Assembly (NCBI RefSeq): GCF_004000905.1
Contig: NZ_BIMD01000011.1
Coordinates: 60,179 to 124,178, forward strand
Direction of reading: 5' to 3'
DNA length: 64,000 nucleotides
Source of the DNA: Paenibacillus humicus NBRC 102415
GTDB lineage: Bacteria > Bacillota > Bacilli > Paenibacillales > Paenibacillaceae
Shown: positions 16,643 to 24,279 of the stretch, piece by piece
How positions within the stretch are numbered: the first letter of the stretch is position 1
Layout of the letters: each line of letters starts with the position of its first letter
Program-made: the position numbers and the translations under genes
Notes under the pieces: model-generated
What the model was told of the DNA's origin: nothing
Seen by the model: the letters and a program-made list of their open reading frames with translations, nothing else
Databases searched by the model: none

Positions 16643-16990
16643 TTATTTCTCCCAAAGCTCGACAAGTCGACCGTCGGGATCTTCAATCCAAATAAATTTT
16701 CCAAATTCACTAGCCTCTTTTTTCTTTGCAAGAGGTACACCAATACGTTCAAGATGCTCAATAGTCTCGTCTAGATGATATACTTGGAAATTCAACATCA
16801 CTTGTTGTTCTGTTGGAAAATAGCTGTCATTCTCGGTGAAGAAAGAAAAGATCGTCTCATTTCCTGATTGGGGTTTTATCACAGTCCCATTCCAATTTTC
16901 AATCTCAATTTTCAACACTTCACTGTACCATTTTTTTGTTTCTTCAAGATTTTTAGTTCTCCAAAATATTCCTCCAAAACCTTTTATCAT
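16643..16990 (-). CDS. VOC family protein (glyoxalase/bleomycin-resistance fold)
   Basis: 115 residues, a single VOC module pair: IKGFGGIFWRTKNLEETKKWYSEVL at the start and the end FIWIEDPDGRLVELWE with the typical Asp-Pro-Asp-Gly and final Glu ligand. Enzymes and binding proteins share this fold, so the function stays open. ATG 16990 is chosen because GAGGAG is 11 bases upstream; the ATG at 16999 is too close to it. Confidence 0.88.
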   Translation of the reverse strand: MIKGFGGIFWRTKNLEETKKWYSEVLKIEIENWNGTVIKPQSGNETIFSFFTENDSYFPTEQQVMLNFQVYHLDETIEHLERIGVPLAKKKEASEFGKFIWIEDPDGRLVELWEK

Positions 16991-17103
16991 GGTTATCATG
17001 CTCCTCTGTCATGAAATTTTCTGCTATCCGATTGCAATAGATATTCGAGCTTAAATTTCAAGTTCCTGTTACAGGCAAGACGCCCGTGCCGTCCCGGAAG
17101 CAT

Positions 17104-17142
17104 CAAAGCCGCCGGACCTCTGACCGAGTCCGGCGGCTTTTT
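17104..17142. terminator. Terminator after the rsbQ-PAS operon
   Basis: A 13-bp perfect stem AAAGCCGCCGGAC / GTCCGGCGGCTTT with a 10-nt loop. The T run is stronger in the plus direction, but the only gene pair ending nearby is the minus-strand rsbQ-PAS operon. Confidence 0.75.
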
Positions 17143-17179
17143 CGTCCAGCCATTTTTTTGGGATGCTTCTGTATTGCAT

Positions 17180-17653
17180 TTATTCCACAGGAGTCGATCC
17201 CTGTATCCTGGCAAGCTCATCACGCTTCAGCTTCAGAAGTTTCTCGATCCGCTCGAGTTCTTCCCTGGCTTGGCGCGAAGCGTTCTCGGCCTGTTGAATC
17301 TGCTGTTCATAATCCATCCTCCGGCATACGGGCATTAGAATGAAATCGTATACCCATCCGCCATCCCGTTCCGCGCCCGAAGCGTTCAGAAGCACAGGGA
17401 GGACCCGGCCGCTGCTCGTTTTCAAAGTCAAATACATCTCCTCGACGCTCCGGTTCAGCTTGATGAGAGGAAGGAAATATAGTTGGAAAAAAACCTGGCT
17501 GGAACGGGTCAGCAGCGATTCGAAGCTGCTTCCGCAAATTCCCTGTTTCTCATATCCCAGCAATCGGCACAGCGTGGCGTTGACCTCCCGAACGTCACGA
17601 TTGTCGTCCATCAACACATATCCGCAAGGTGCACGATCCAGTTGTTCGTCCAT
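17180..17653 (-). CDS. PAS-only RsbP-like protein
   Basis: 157 residues. Residues 1-115 form one PAS domain (MDEQLDRAPCGYVLMDDNRDVREVNATL..., FFQLYFLPLIKLNRSVEEMYLTL), followed by a coiled coil of about 40 residues. From memory, the segment closely resembles the N-terminal PAS of Bacillus subtilis RsbP (MDKQLNDAPCGF..., LFCQLYFFPLLKL...). RsbP continues into a PP2C phosphatase that activates sigma-B; here the protein stops after the coiled coil. It starts 1 bp after the rsbQ-like stop codon, so both are translationally coupled. The output partner must be encoded elsewhere, or the gene was shortened. Confidence 0.8.
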   Translation of the reverse strand: MDEQLDRAPCGYVLMDDNRDVREVNATLCRLLGYEKQGICGSSFESLLTRSSQVFFQLYFLPLIKLNRSVEEMYLTLKTSSGRVLPVLLNASGAERDGGWVYDFILMPVCRRMDYEQQIQQAENASRQAREELERIEKLLKLKRDELARIQGSTPVE

Positions 17654-17654
17654 G

Positions 17655-18494
17655 CTATCGTCTGAGCTCGGCTTTTCGGGCGCTCCCGGCCGATGCCAAG
17701 TAGGCTTGGATCAGCCTGATCGTTTCCTCGGGATGGCTCATGTGCGGACAATGGCCGGTGGCATCCATGAGCTGAAATTCGCCTCCCGGCATATGATGGG
17801 TGATGTAAGCCCCCGCTTCCAGCGGTGCGATCACATCCTCGGCGCATTGCAGAATCAAGGAAGGCACCTTCACCTGTCCCAGCTCCCCCCGGTAATCGGA
17901 GAGAAAGGTCGCTTCGGCAAACCGCCGGGCCACCTTCGGATCGGTTGCGCAGAAGCTCCGCTCAAGTTCGGCGGACAATTGGGGGCGGCCCGGATTGCCC
18001 ATAATGACAGGTGCCAGATAGCTGGCCCATCCCTGATCGTTTTTGTCCATCATATCCAGCAGAGCGAGCAGATCCTCGCGTTCAAACCCTCCTATATAAT
18101 CGGGAAGGTCGTTTATATATCGGGCAGAAGGGCCAATCAATATCAGTCGTTCAAAATATTCGGGTCTGCGGATTGAAGCGAGGATGCCGATCATGGCGCC
18201 TACGGAATGGCCCACGAGAATAGCGTCACGGGTCTCCAGCGCCTCGCATATATCCAATACATCCTGGGCATATCCGTCCAGATCGCCGTAGCGGACCGGG
18301 TTATAGGCCCGGATGTCCGACTTGCCCGATCCGACAAAGTCAAACAGGACTACCTTGTATTGTTCTTCGAACGCAGGTGCGACAAACCGCCACATGTTTT
18401 GACCGCAGCCGAAGCCATGGGCAAAAATCAAATGTTGGGTGCCGCTGCCTGTTACTTGAACGTTGTTGCGGACAAAAGTCTGTTGATGGTCCAT
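17655..18494 (-). CDS. rsbQ: RsbQ-like alpha/beta hydrolase
   Basis: 279 residues. Alpha/beta hydrolase with oxyanion region HGFGCGQNMW (residues 26-35), nucleophile elbow GHSVG (Ser about 96), Asp in QCAEDVIAP, and His in ATGHCPHMSHPEE. These match the Ser-Asp-His triad and the KAI2/RsbQ type of sequence. In B. subtilis RsbQ is needed by RsbP to signal energy stress to sigma-B, probably by making or binding a small ligand. The coupled PAS gene downstream supports the name. ATG 18494 has a GGAGG-like site (GGAGGAAAT). Confidence 0.88.
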   Translation of the reverse strand: MDHQQTFVRNNVQVTGSGTQHLIFAHGFGCGQNMWRFVAPAFEEQYKVVLFDFVGSGKSDIRAYNPVRYGDLDGYAQDVLDICEALETRDAILVGHSVGAMIGILASIRRPEYFERLILIGPSARYINDLPDYIGGFEREDLLALLDMMDKNDQGWASYLAPVIMGNPGRPQLSAELERSFCATDPKVARRFAEATFLSDYRGELGQVKVPSLILQCAEDVIAPLEAGAYITHHMPGGEFQLMDATGHCPHMSHPEETIRLIQAYLASAGSARKAELRR

Positions 18495-18764
18495 ACTATT
18501 TCCTCCAGTTCACAAATTTTCTTCGAATTCATAGGGTGAACCGCTCGGAAAATGAATCTCATTATGCTAGTATATCAAACCTGCTGAATAAAAGATTAAC
18601 AATCCATACCAATGAAAAACTCACAACAAGCGCGAATCGGTTCTGCTCCAGGCCACTAAGGGACGCATATGCATAGGAGAAGCACAACGGCTCCCGGTCA
18701 TGCCGGACCTCAATTCGTCCCGGATTAAGAGAATTGTCTTCCGGCGAAAAAGAGATGCCTTTAG

Positions 18765-18810
18765 CAAAAAAAACAACCTTTGCTGACATCGAAGTCAGCA
18801 AAGGTTGTTT
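18765..18810 (-). terminator. Terminator of the SLH protein gene
   Basis: A 17-bp perfect stem (arms 18771-18787 and 18794-18810) with a 6-nt loop; on the minus strand it is followed by eight T residues. Confidence 0.92.
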
Positions 18811-18821
18811 GATTGGCACGA

Positions 18822-21800
18822 TTACTTATCAATAATGTTCGTTATTTTCAACATCCTTGCGATTAATGCCGTGACCTCCGCACGCGTCATTGGTGCTTTC
18901 GGACTCAACACCGCAGGTCCATTCCCCTGGATAATTTCCGCTGCAATCAATTGAGCAACGTCTGCCTTTGCCCAAGCAGATACGCCAGACGCATCCTTGT
19001 ATCCCGCCAGTGCCGCAGCTGCTTGTTCATCGCTCAACGCGGCTCCCGAATCTATCAAACGGTATGCGCGGGCAATCATCGAAAATCCTTGTTCCCTGGT
19101 CATTTCCCGATTGCCGTAGAAGCTTCCATCGTTGTAGCCGCGAACGATGCCGAACTCATTCGCAATGGCTACGGAAGCGCGGTACCATGCTGAATCCGCA
19201 ACATCCGGGAATATATTTTGCGGCACATCCTGACGCATCAAGCCCAGACCCAAAACAACGATGTCAGCAAATTCAGAGCGCTTAACATTGCGGTTCGGCG
19301 AGAAAGTATTGCTGCCCGTACCGTCAAGATCAAGTCTTGCAGCAATATTGTTGACATCCTCTTTGCCCCAATGTTGTCGTACATCATCAAAATCCTGAGG
19401 ATTCCAGATGACCGAGTACGTACCGCTGCTGCGCAGATCATTGATCCTTGCAAAATAACGGTTATCGATCTTCGTCACCGCTGTCGGCACATGGAAAACG
19501 CTGCCGTCCGGGTTGATAACGACGCCTGTCGTAATCCGGTTCGGATCGATGCCTTCCGGAAGGGCGATGTACTTAGGCGCATATCCGCTCAGCTGCCCGA
19601 ATCTGGCCGTCTTGCCGCTATTCGTGAAGGTCAGGTCGAGATCAACCGGGTTAACCAGCAGTTCGTAGCCTTGCTCTGCCGCTTTATTCTTAGCGTTCTG
19701 AATCCATGTATCCGCGGAACGGGAGATGTTGATTTGAACGGCAATTTCGCTTAATGCGGAGTTCCCCAATTGCTTGGACACCGAATCAAGGTTCATCTTT
19801 CCGCCAGGAACCGGATAAACGGCCAGCGGGTTGCCGATCTCAAGGCTTGCGCCCTTATCGGCCAATTGCCTAACCGTTTCTGCCGTCAAGCCGTCTACCT
19901 TCACATCGCCGTCCTTCGGAGAACGAATCGCGAGCTTCTGCCCGCTGCCCTGTGCCAAGGTCTCGTTCAGCTTGTTCAGATCCACTTGAACCCACGTTGT
20001 CGTACGGTCTCCCGAAGTTGACGTTTTCCCGGTCGCAAACGCGCCGTCCTTGTCGTTCACGGAAGTTTTGATCCCGGACTCTACCGGATTTGTTGGCGTT
20101 GCCGGAGTTGTCGAGGGTACAGGTGTTGTTGGCGTCGGTGTGCTTCCGCTGTTATTGCCGCCATTGTTTCCGTTAGATGCCGCAGCCGACGTGTGAATCC
20201 GCGCTGCTTCGCTGATAGCGGACGCGTTTTGCGTAGCCGTCTCTTTCACCCGTGTTACAAAGGCATACTCCGTATCCGGCGTCAGTCCGTTGAACGTCAG
20301 GCTGTCTTGCCACGTCAAACCGCCATCCTTGCTATACTCCTGACCGGCTATGCCTGTCAATGTAATGCTCGTTGCAGTCTTGCCGGCTTCTACCGGCGCG
20401 CTCGGTGCTTTAGGACCTTCCATTTTTGCAACAGATGCCGTAGCTGCGCTTGTTACACTACCAGCCGCATGCGTGCCATCAGCTATAACCTTCACGGTAA
20501 TAGCCTTGCCGATATCGTCTTCAGTCAACGTGTAGCTCGCATTTGTCGCTCCTGAAATGGCAACTCCGTCTCGATACCACATATAGGCCGGCACGTCTTC
20601 AGTCGTGCCCGAAGTATATGTGATCGCCGACAAGTCTGCCGTCAGCGTCTCGCCGTATTTAGCGGTCCCGCTGATGGAGACGACGCCTCCCATTTTCGGA
20701 AGATCAGCGTCCGAAGTGCGAATCGTTGTCGCCTCGCTGACAGCGGACGGGCTTTGCGTGGCCGTTCCTTTCACCCGCGTTACAAACGTGTAATCCGTTC
20801 CCGGCGTTAACCCGTCAAATGTCGCGCTGTCTTGCCATGTCAAGCCGTCGTCCAGGCTGTACTCCTGACCTTCAACGGCCTCCAACGAGATGCTCGTTGC
20901 GGTTTTGCCAGCCTCTACCGGCGCGCTTGGTGCTGCAGGTCCGTCCATTTTCGTGACCGGCGCTGTCTCGTCGCTCGTCACGGCGCCAGTCGCATGCATG
21001 CCGTCGGCTGTAACCTTTACGGCAATGGGCTTGCCGATATCGGGCTCAGTTAACGCGTAGCTGGCACTCGTCGCTCCCGAGATGGCGACTCCGTCCCGAT
21101 ACCACTGGTACGTCGGAACGTCTTCCGTCGTGTCCGGCGTATACGTGATACCCGACAGATCCGCCGTCAACGTTTGACCAGCCTGGGCTGTGCCGCTGAT
21201 CGCCACGCTGCCTCCCATCGTCGAATATCCCGGCGTTCTAACGCTTGTGCCGCTTACGCCCGTTGTAGGAAGAGGGCCGGTCGTGTCGGCAGGAACCGTC
21301 ACGATTTGATACTCGGTAGCTGGATCAAGGTTTTCAAAAGTCAATTCGGAATCCGTACCTGTTTTCCAATCGCTTACCACGTTGCCTTGCGCATCGGCTA
21401 TAGCATATTTAGCCAAAGTCGATGATGGATTTATCGTAATTGTTGTTTTACCGGGATTTCCCGTATCTTTTCCAACTGCAACGTTATGATCGCCTACTGT
21501 CGGCAAAGTAATGGCTTTCGTCTCAGCGGCCGTACTTGGAGTTGTAATGCTTGCATTAAATGTCGTCGAAGCGGCTACTTTGTAAGTCCCACCCGGCATT
21601 AAGGGCTTAAATACGATCGGAACTCCGTTGCTTGGATACCACCCGTATGCATCGGCCGTAATTTCATCGCCGTTTTGATCATATGCCTTATATCCCGTAA
21701 CCGGGTTACCGTCCAGATCGGTGACGCTCATTACCGTACTTACGTCAAGAGGGGTGGCAATGATTCCGCCTGAGCCTTCATAAACAGCTGACGTTACGCT

Positions 21801-22790
21801 TTTGATACCGTCCGTAAAACTTGCAACATCCGTGGGGGCTGTAATGATGTCGCCTATGGCACCGGGACTATACTCGACAATAACGCCCGGATCCTTGTAG
21901 GCACTAGTCCCGCCGTGTGTATTATTTACGGCTACGTAGCCTATTTTGGTATTATTTGTATCCAGTACAAGTGTGAGATGGATGAGAGCTCCGTTTTGTA
22001 CATAATTGCTCGTCAGCTCAAGACCGGTTGGCTGAGCGTTTGTTACATACCTTGTCTCCGTATAAGCAGGAGTGCTCCAGCTGGATGCCTCCGTAGTTTT
22101 AGTGGCGCCTATGAAGCTTACAAAGCTCCAGCCTCCTGTCCAAGGAGTCTTAAGCTCTTGAAACAATCTAGCAATGGCCAGCATTTCTTCAGGATGGTCG
22201 GCTGTCGGCTCTACAAGATGTCCGTTATTGGCTTTTGCAATCGTCACAGCATCATTAAAAGTCATGGTGCTCAGTCTTTCCACATATGCAAAGTGACGGC
22301 CATTGTAGGTGCGCACAGAGGTTTTTCCATTGCTCAATTGCGCCCCCGGCGTCACATTCACGGTGACGCTTTGGGTTTGCCCTGAATCTTGTGTAAATGT
22401 CATCGTTCGAATAACAGCTTGAATTTCTTCATAAACAGTGCCGCTTGAAAAATTGAACACTCTATTTTTAGGTGTGGATTTGTCCGTAACAACGCCGCTG
22501 ATTGTTATGCCATTGGTCAACTCGGTAATACCGTTTGAAAGAGTTCCAACAGCAATCGATCCATTATTTACAGCTACAGTAAAATATCCGCCCCCTTCAT
22601 TAACGATGCCATTGCTTTCAAAGGCAGCATTTGATAGCTGATAGTTTGTTTCGGATAATCGAATAGGAGTGCCAAGATTAAGGATGGCTGTCTCCGCTGC
22701 TCTAGCTTGTGACGCGTGAAACGGCATCATCGTCAATACCATGACGATTGCCATGAGAAAAGATAACGTTCTTGAACTTTTCAATTTCAT
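18822..22790 (-). CDS. Large SLH-domain cell-surface protein
   Basis: 1322 residues, secreted: signal peptide of about 32 residues ending ARA-AE. Residues about 160-320 (YNGRHFAYVERLS, FNDAVTIAKANNGHLVEP, WTGGWSFVSFIGA) are suggestive of a C-type-lectin-like fold. Then come two tandem modules of about 170 residues each (about 524-698 and 699-869), each made of an Ig-like piece (YxWYRDGVAISGAT) and an Fn3-like piece (GQEYSxDxGLTWQDS). A Gly/Asn/Pro/Thr linker (about 873-905), a beta-rich domain, and three SLH repeats (about 1140-1320) follow; SLH repeats bind pyruvylated cell-wall polymer. Divergent from a BTAD response regulator whose predicted sites lie at its promoter. Function likely adhesion or sugar binding, unproven. 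Confidence 0.9.
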   Translation of the reverse strand: MKLKSSRTLSFLMAIVMVLTMMPFHASQARAAETAILNLGTPIRLSETNYQLSNAAFESNGIVNEGGGYFTVAVNNGSIAVGTLSNGITELTNGITISGVVTDKSTPKNRVFNFSSGTVYEEIQAVIRTMTFTQDSGQTQSVTVNVTPGAQLSNGKTSVRTYNGRHFAYVERLSTMTFNDAVTIAKANNGHLVEPTADHPEEMLAIARLFQELKTPWTGGWSFVSFIGATKTTEASSWSTPAYTETRYVTNAQPTGLELTSNYVQNGALIHLTLVLDTNNTKIGYVAVNNTHGGTSAYKDPGVIVEYSPGAIGDIITAPTDVASFTDGIKSVTSAVYEGSGGIIATPLDVSTVMSVTDLDGNPVTGYKAYDQNGDEITADAYGWYPSNGVPIVFKPLMPGGTYKVAASTTFNASITTPSTAAETKAITLPTVGDHNVAVGKDTGNPGKTTITINPSSTLAKYAIADAQGNVVSDWKTGTDSELTFENLDPATEYQIVTVPADTTGPLPTTGVSGTSVRTPGYSTMGGSVAISGTAQAGQTLTADLSGITYTPDTTEDVPTYQWYRDGVAISGATSASYALTEPDIGKPIAVKVTADGMHATGAVTSDETAPVTKMDGPAAPSAPVEAGKTATSISLEAVEGQEYSLDDGLTWQDSATFDGLTPGTDYTFVTRVKGTATQSPSAVSEATTIRTSDADLPKMGGVVSISGTAKYGETLTADLSAITYTSGTTEDVPAYMWYRDGVAISGATNASYTLTEDDIGKAITVKVIADGTHAAGSVTSAATASVAKMEGPKAPSAPVEAGKTATSITLTGIAGQEYSKDGGLTWQDSLTFNGLTPDTEYAFVTRVKETATQNASAISEAARIHTSAAASNGNNGGNNSGSTPTPTTPVPSTTPATPTNPVESGIKTSVNDKDGAFATGKTSTSGDRTTTWVQVDLNKLNETLAQGSGQKLAIRSPKDGDVKVDGLTAETVRQLADKGASLEIGNPLAVYPVPGGKMNLDSVSKQLGNSALSEIAVQINISRSADTWIQNAKNKAAEQGYELLVNPVDLDLTFTNSGKTARFGQLSGYAPKYIALPEGIDPNRITTGVVINPDGSVFHVPTAVTKIDNRYFARINDLRSSGTYSVIWNPQDFDDVRQHWGKEDVNNIAARLDLDGTGSNTFSPNRNVKRSEFADIVVLGLGLMRQDVPQNIFPDVADSAWYRASVAIANEFGIVRGYNDGSFYGNREMTREQGFSMIARAYRLIDSGAALSDEQAAAALAGYKDASGVSAWAKADVAQLIAAEIIQGNGPAVLSPKAPMTRAEVTALIARMLKITNIIDK
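20185..21220 (-). repeat. Tandem internal duplication in SLH gene
   Basis: Two neighbouring units of about 510-525 bp (21220-20697 and 20696-20185 on the minus strand) encode near-identical Ig-like plus Fn3-like modules, such as APSAPVEAGKTATSI in both. They differ at scattered positions, so the duplication is not recent but could still recombine. Confidence 0.85.
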
Positions 22791-22905
22791 CTTTCGTTCA
22801 TTCCTCCTAAAGAAAGCTATTGAAATGGTCGCACAGCTTCATCACCTCTCCCCGCCACAAGACAACTAGCGGAGAGACCGTAATGCGCGGTTTTCTATGC
22901 ACAAC

Positions 22906-22939
22906 ATCATAGACAAAACATCTAACCAAACTCTAACCA
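22906..22939 (-). promoter_or_regulatory. Probable promoter with SARP/OmpR-type direct repeats
   Basis: On the minus strand, two identical octamers TGGTTAGA (complements of 22932-22939 and 22921-22928) are spaced exactly 11 bp, and the second ends 9 bp before a TATGAT -10 (complement of 22906-22911). No good -35 exists. This is the known layout for activators with an OmpR-like plus BTAD domain, which is exactly what the divergent gene at 23089 encodes. The start codon of the SLH gene is about 115 bp downstream. Confidence 0.55.
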
Positions 22940-23088
22940 CAACTAATATAGGTCTGAAGGAAGTGAACCCCATCTCCATTTCGGATCCGAAATCCAACCA
23001 TTTTCTTATTAAATAGATATCAGCTTTTACCGATATAGATACAGCATTAGAGTGGATTCAATGTTCGACAATTAGGGGCTGCGTATGA

Positions 23089-24252
23089 ATGAAAGTCATG
23101 CTGGTGGACGATGAGCGGCTGGCGTTAGTCAGGCTGGAAAAAATGCTGGGGGAATTTCACGATTGCCAAGTAATCGGATCCTTCTCGAAGGCAGAGGTAG
23201 CGATTCATCATATTGGCGAATTCAAACCCGACGCCGTCTTTCTGGATATTCAGATGCCGGGATTGAATGGTTTGAGGGCAACAGAGAGAATACGTCCTGT
23301 CTCGCCGGACACGAAAATCATCTATGTGACAGCCTATGACGAATACGCGATTGAAGCATTCGAACTGAATGCGACCGATTACTTAATGAAGCCGTTAAGG
23401 CGCGAACGCTTGGGCCGAACAATACAGCGTCTACGGGAGCGCGTTGTTGAGCATAAATTGGAGTCTTCGAAAGAAGAAGGATTGTTGTACCATTGTTTGG
23501 GTGCCATGCAAATCCGGAAGCCAAACGGGGAACTGGAGTTTTTGAAGTGGAGAACGACGAAAGCGAAAGAGTTGTTTGCCTACTTGTTGCATCATCGCGG
23601 AAAAGTCATTAGCAAGAATATATTGCTGGAATTATTTTGGCCCGAAATGGATGAACGAAAAGGGCTCGCCAACCTGCAGACGAGTATTAATCGGATTCGA
23701 AGCGTATGGAAGGATACAGCCGGAGAAGGCTATGTCACCATCCGATATTCTCAATACGGATATGTCCTTGATTCGAGTCAGCTGCGAATTGATGCGGAAG
23801 AATGGGAGCAAGAGCTTCGCAGGTTAAGCCCTGTTTCAATTGAACTAGCCCCTGAACATCAGCGATTGGCCGATATGTATCGCGCTAATTTTTATGATGA
23901 GGATAATTATGCGTGGGCGGAGAGCGAACGCCAACGGCTCAAGGCACTTTGGCTGCAGCATGCTCGGCAGCTGGGGCAATTCTATTGTTCTCATGACATG
24001 AATATCGAAGCGCTGGGAGTTTATCATCAAATACAAAAGAAGGATCCCCTGAATGAAGATAGTTACCTGGCGCTAATGAATATATATGCTCGGCTGAATG
24101 ACACGGTTTCCGTTACTAAACAGTATGAATTTATGGTTCAAATCTTGAAACAAGAAGCAGAGGCCGATCCCGGCCCCGGCATATTGGAATGGTATGCACA
24201 ATGGAAAGAATCTGATAAAAGAGCGGTGCAGGGACTGATCAAATCCAAATGA
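23089..24252 (+). CDS. Response regulator with receiver, OmpR-type HTH and BTAD domain
   Basis: 387 residues. Receiver domain 1-115 with acidic pair DD (7-8), phospho-acceptor D53 (FLDIQMPG), T81 and K101. A winged helix of the OmpR/SARP kind follows (about 150-230: WRTTKAKELFAYLLHHRGKVISKNILLELFWPE, then YVTIRYSQYGYVL), then a BTAD helical domain to the end (LADMYRANFYDEDNYAW..., EDSYLALMNIYARL). ATG 23089 follows AGGGGC. Its likely sensor is the convergent hybrid kinase at 24280, and its likely target is the divergent SLH gene. Receiver-BTAD regulators are frequent in Paenibacillus-like genomes next to 7TM hybrid kinases. Confidence 0.92.
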   Translation: MKVMLVDDERLALVRLEKMLGEFHDCQVIGSFSKAEVAIHHIGEFKPDAVFLDIQMPGLNGLRATERIRPVSPDTKIIYVTAYDEYAIEAFELNATDYLMKPLRRERLGRTIQRLRERVVEHKLESSKEEGLLYHCLGAMQIRKPNGELEFLKWRTTKAKELFAYLLHHRGKVISKNILLELFWPEMDERKGLANLQTSINRIRSVWKDTAGEGYVTIRYSQYGYVLDSSQLRIDAEEWEQELRRLSPVSIELAPEHQRLADMYRANFYDEDNYAWAESERQRLKALWLQHARQLGQFYCSHDMNIEALGVYHQIQKKDPLNEDSYLALMNIYARLNDTVSVTKQYEFMVQILKQEAEADPGPGILEWYAQWKESDKRAVQGLIKSK

Positions 24253-24279
24253 TTCCGCATTGTCTTCACGAATTTAGGC

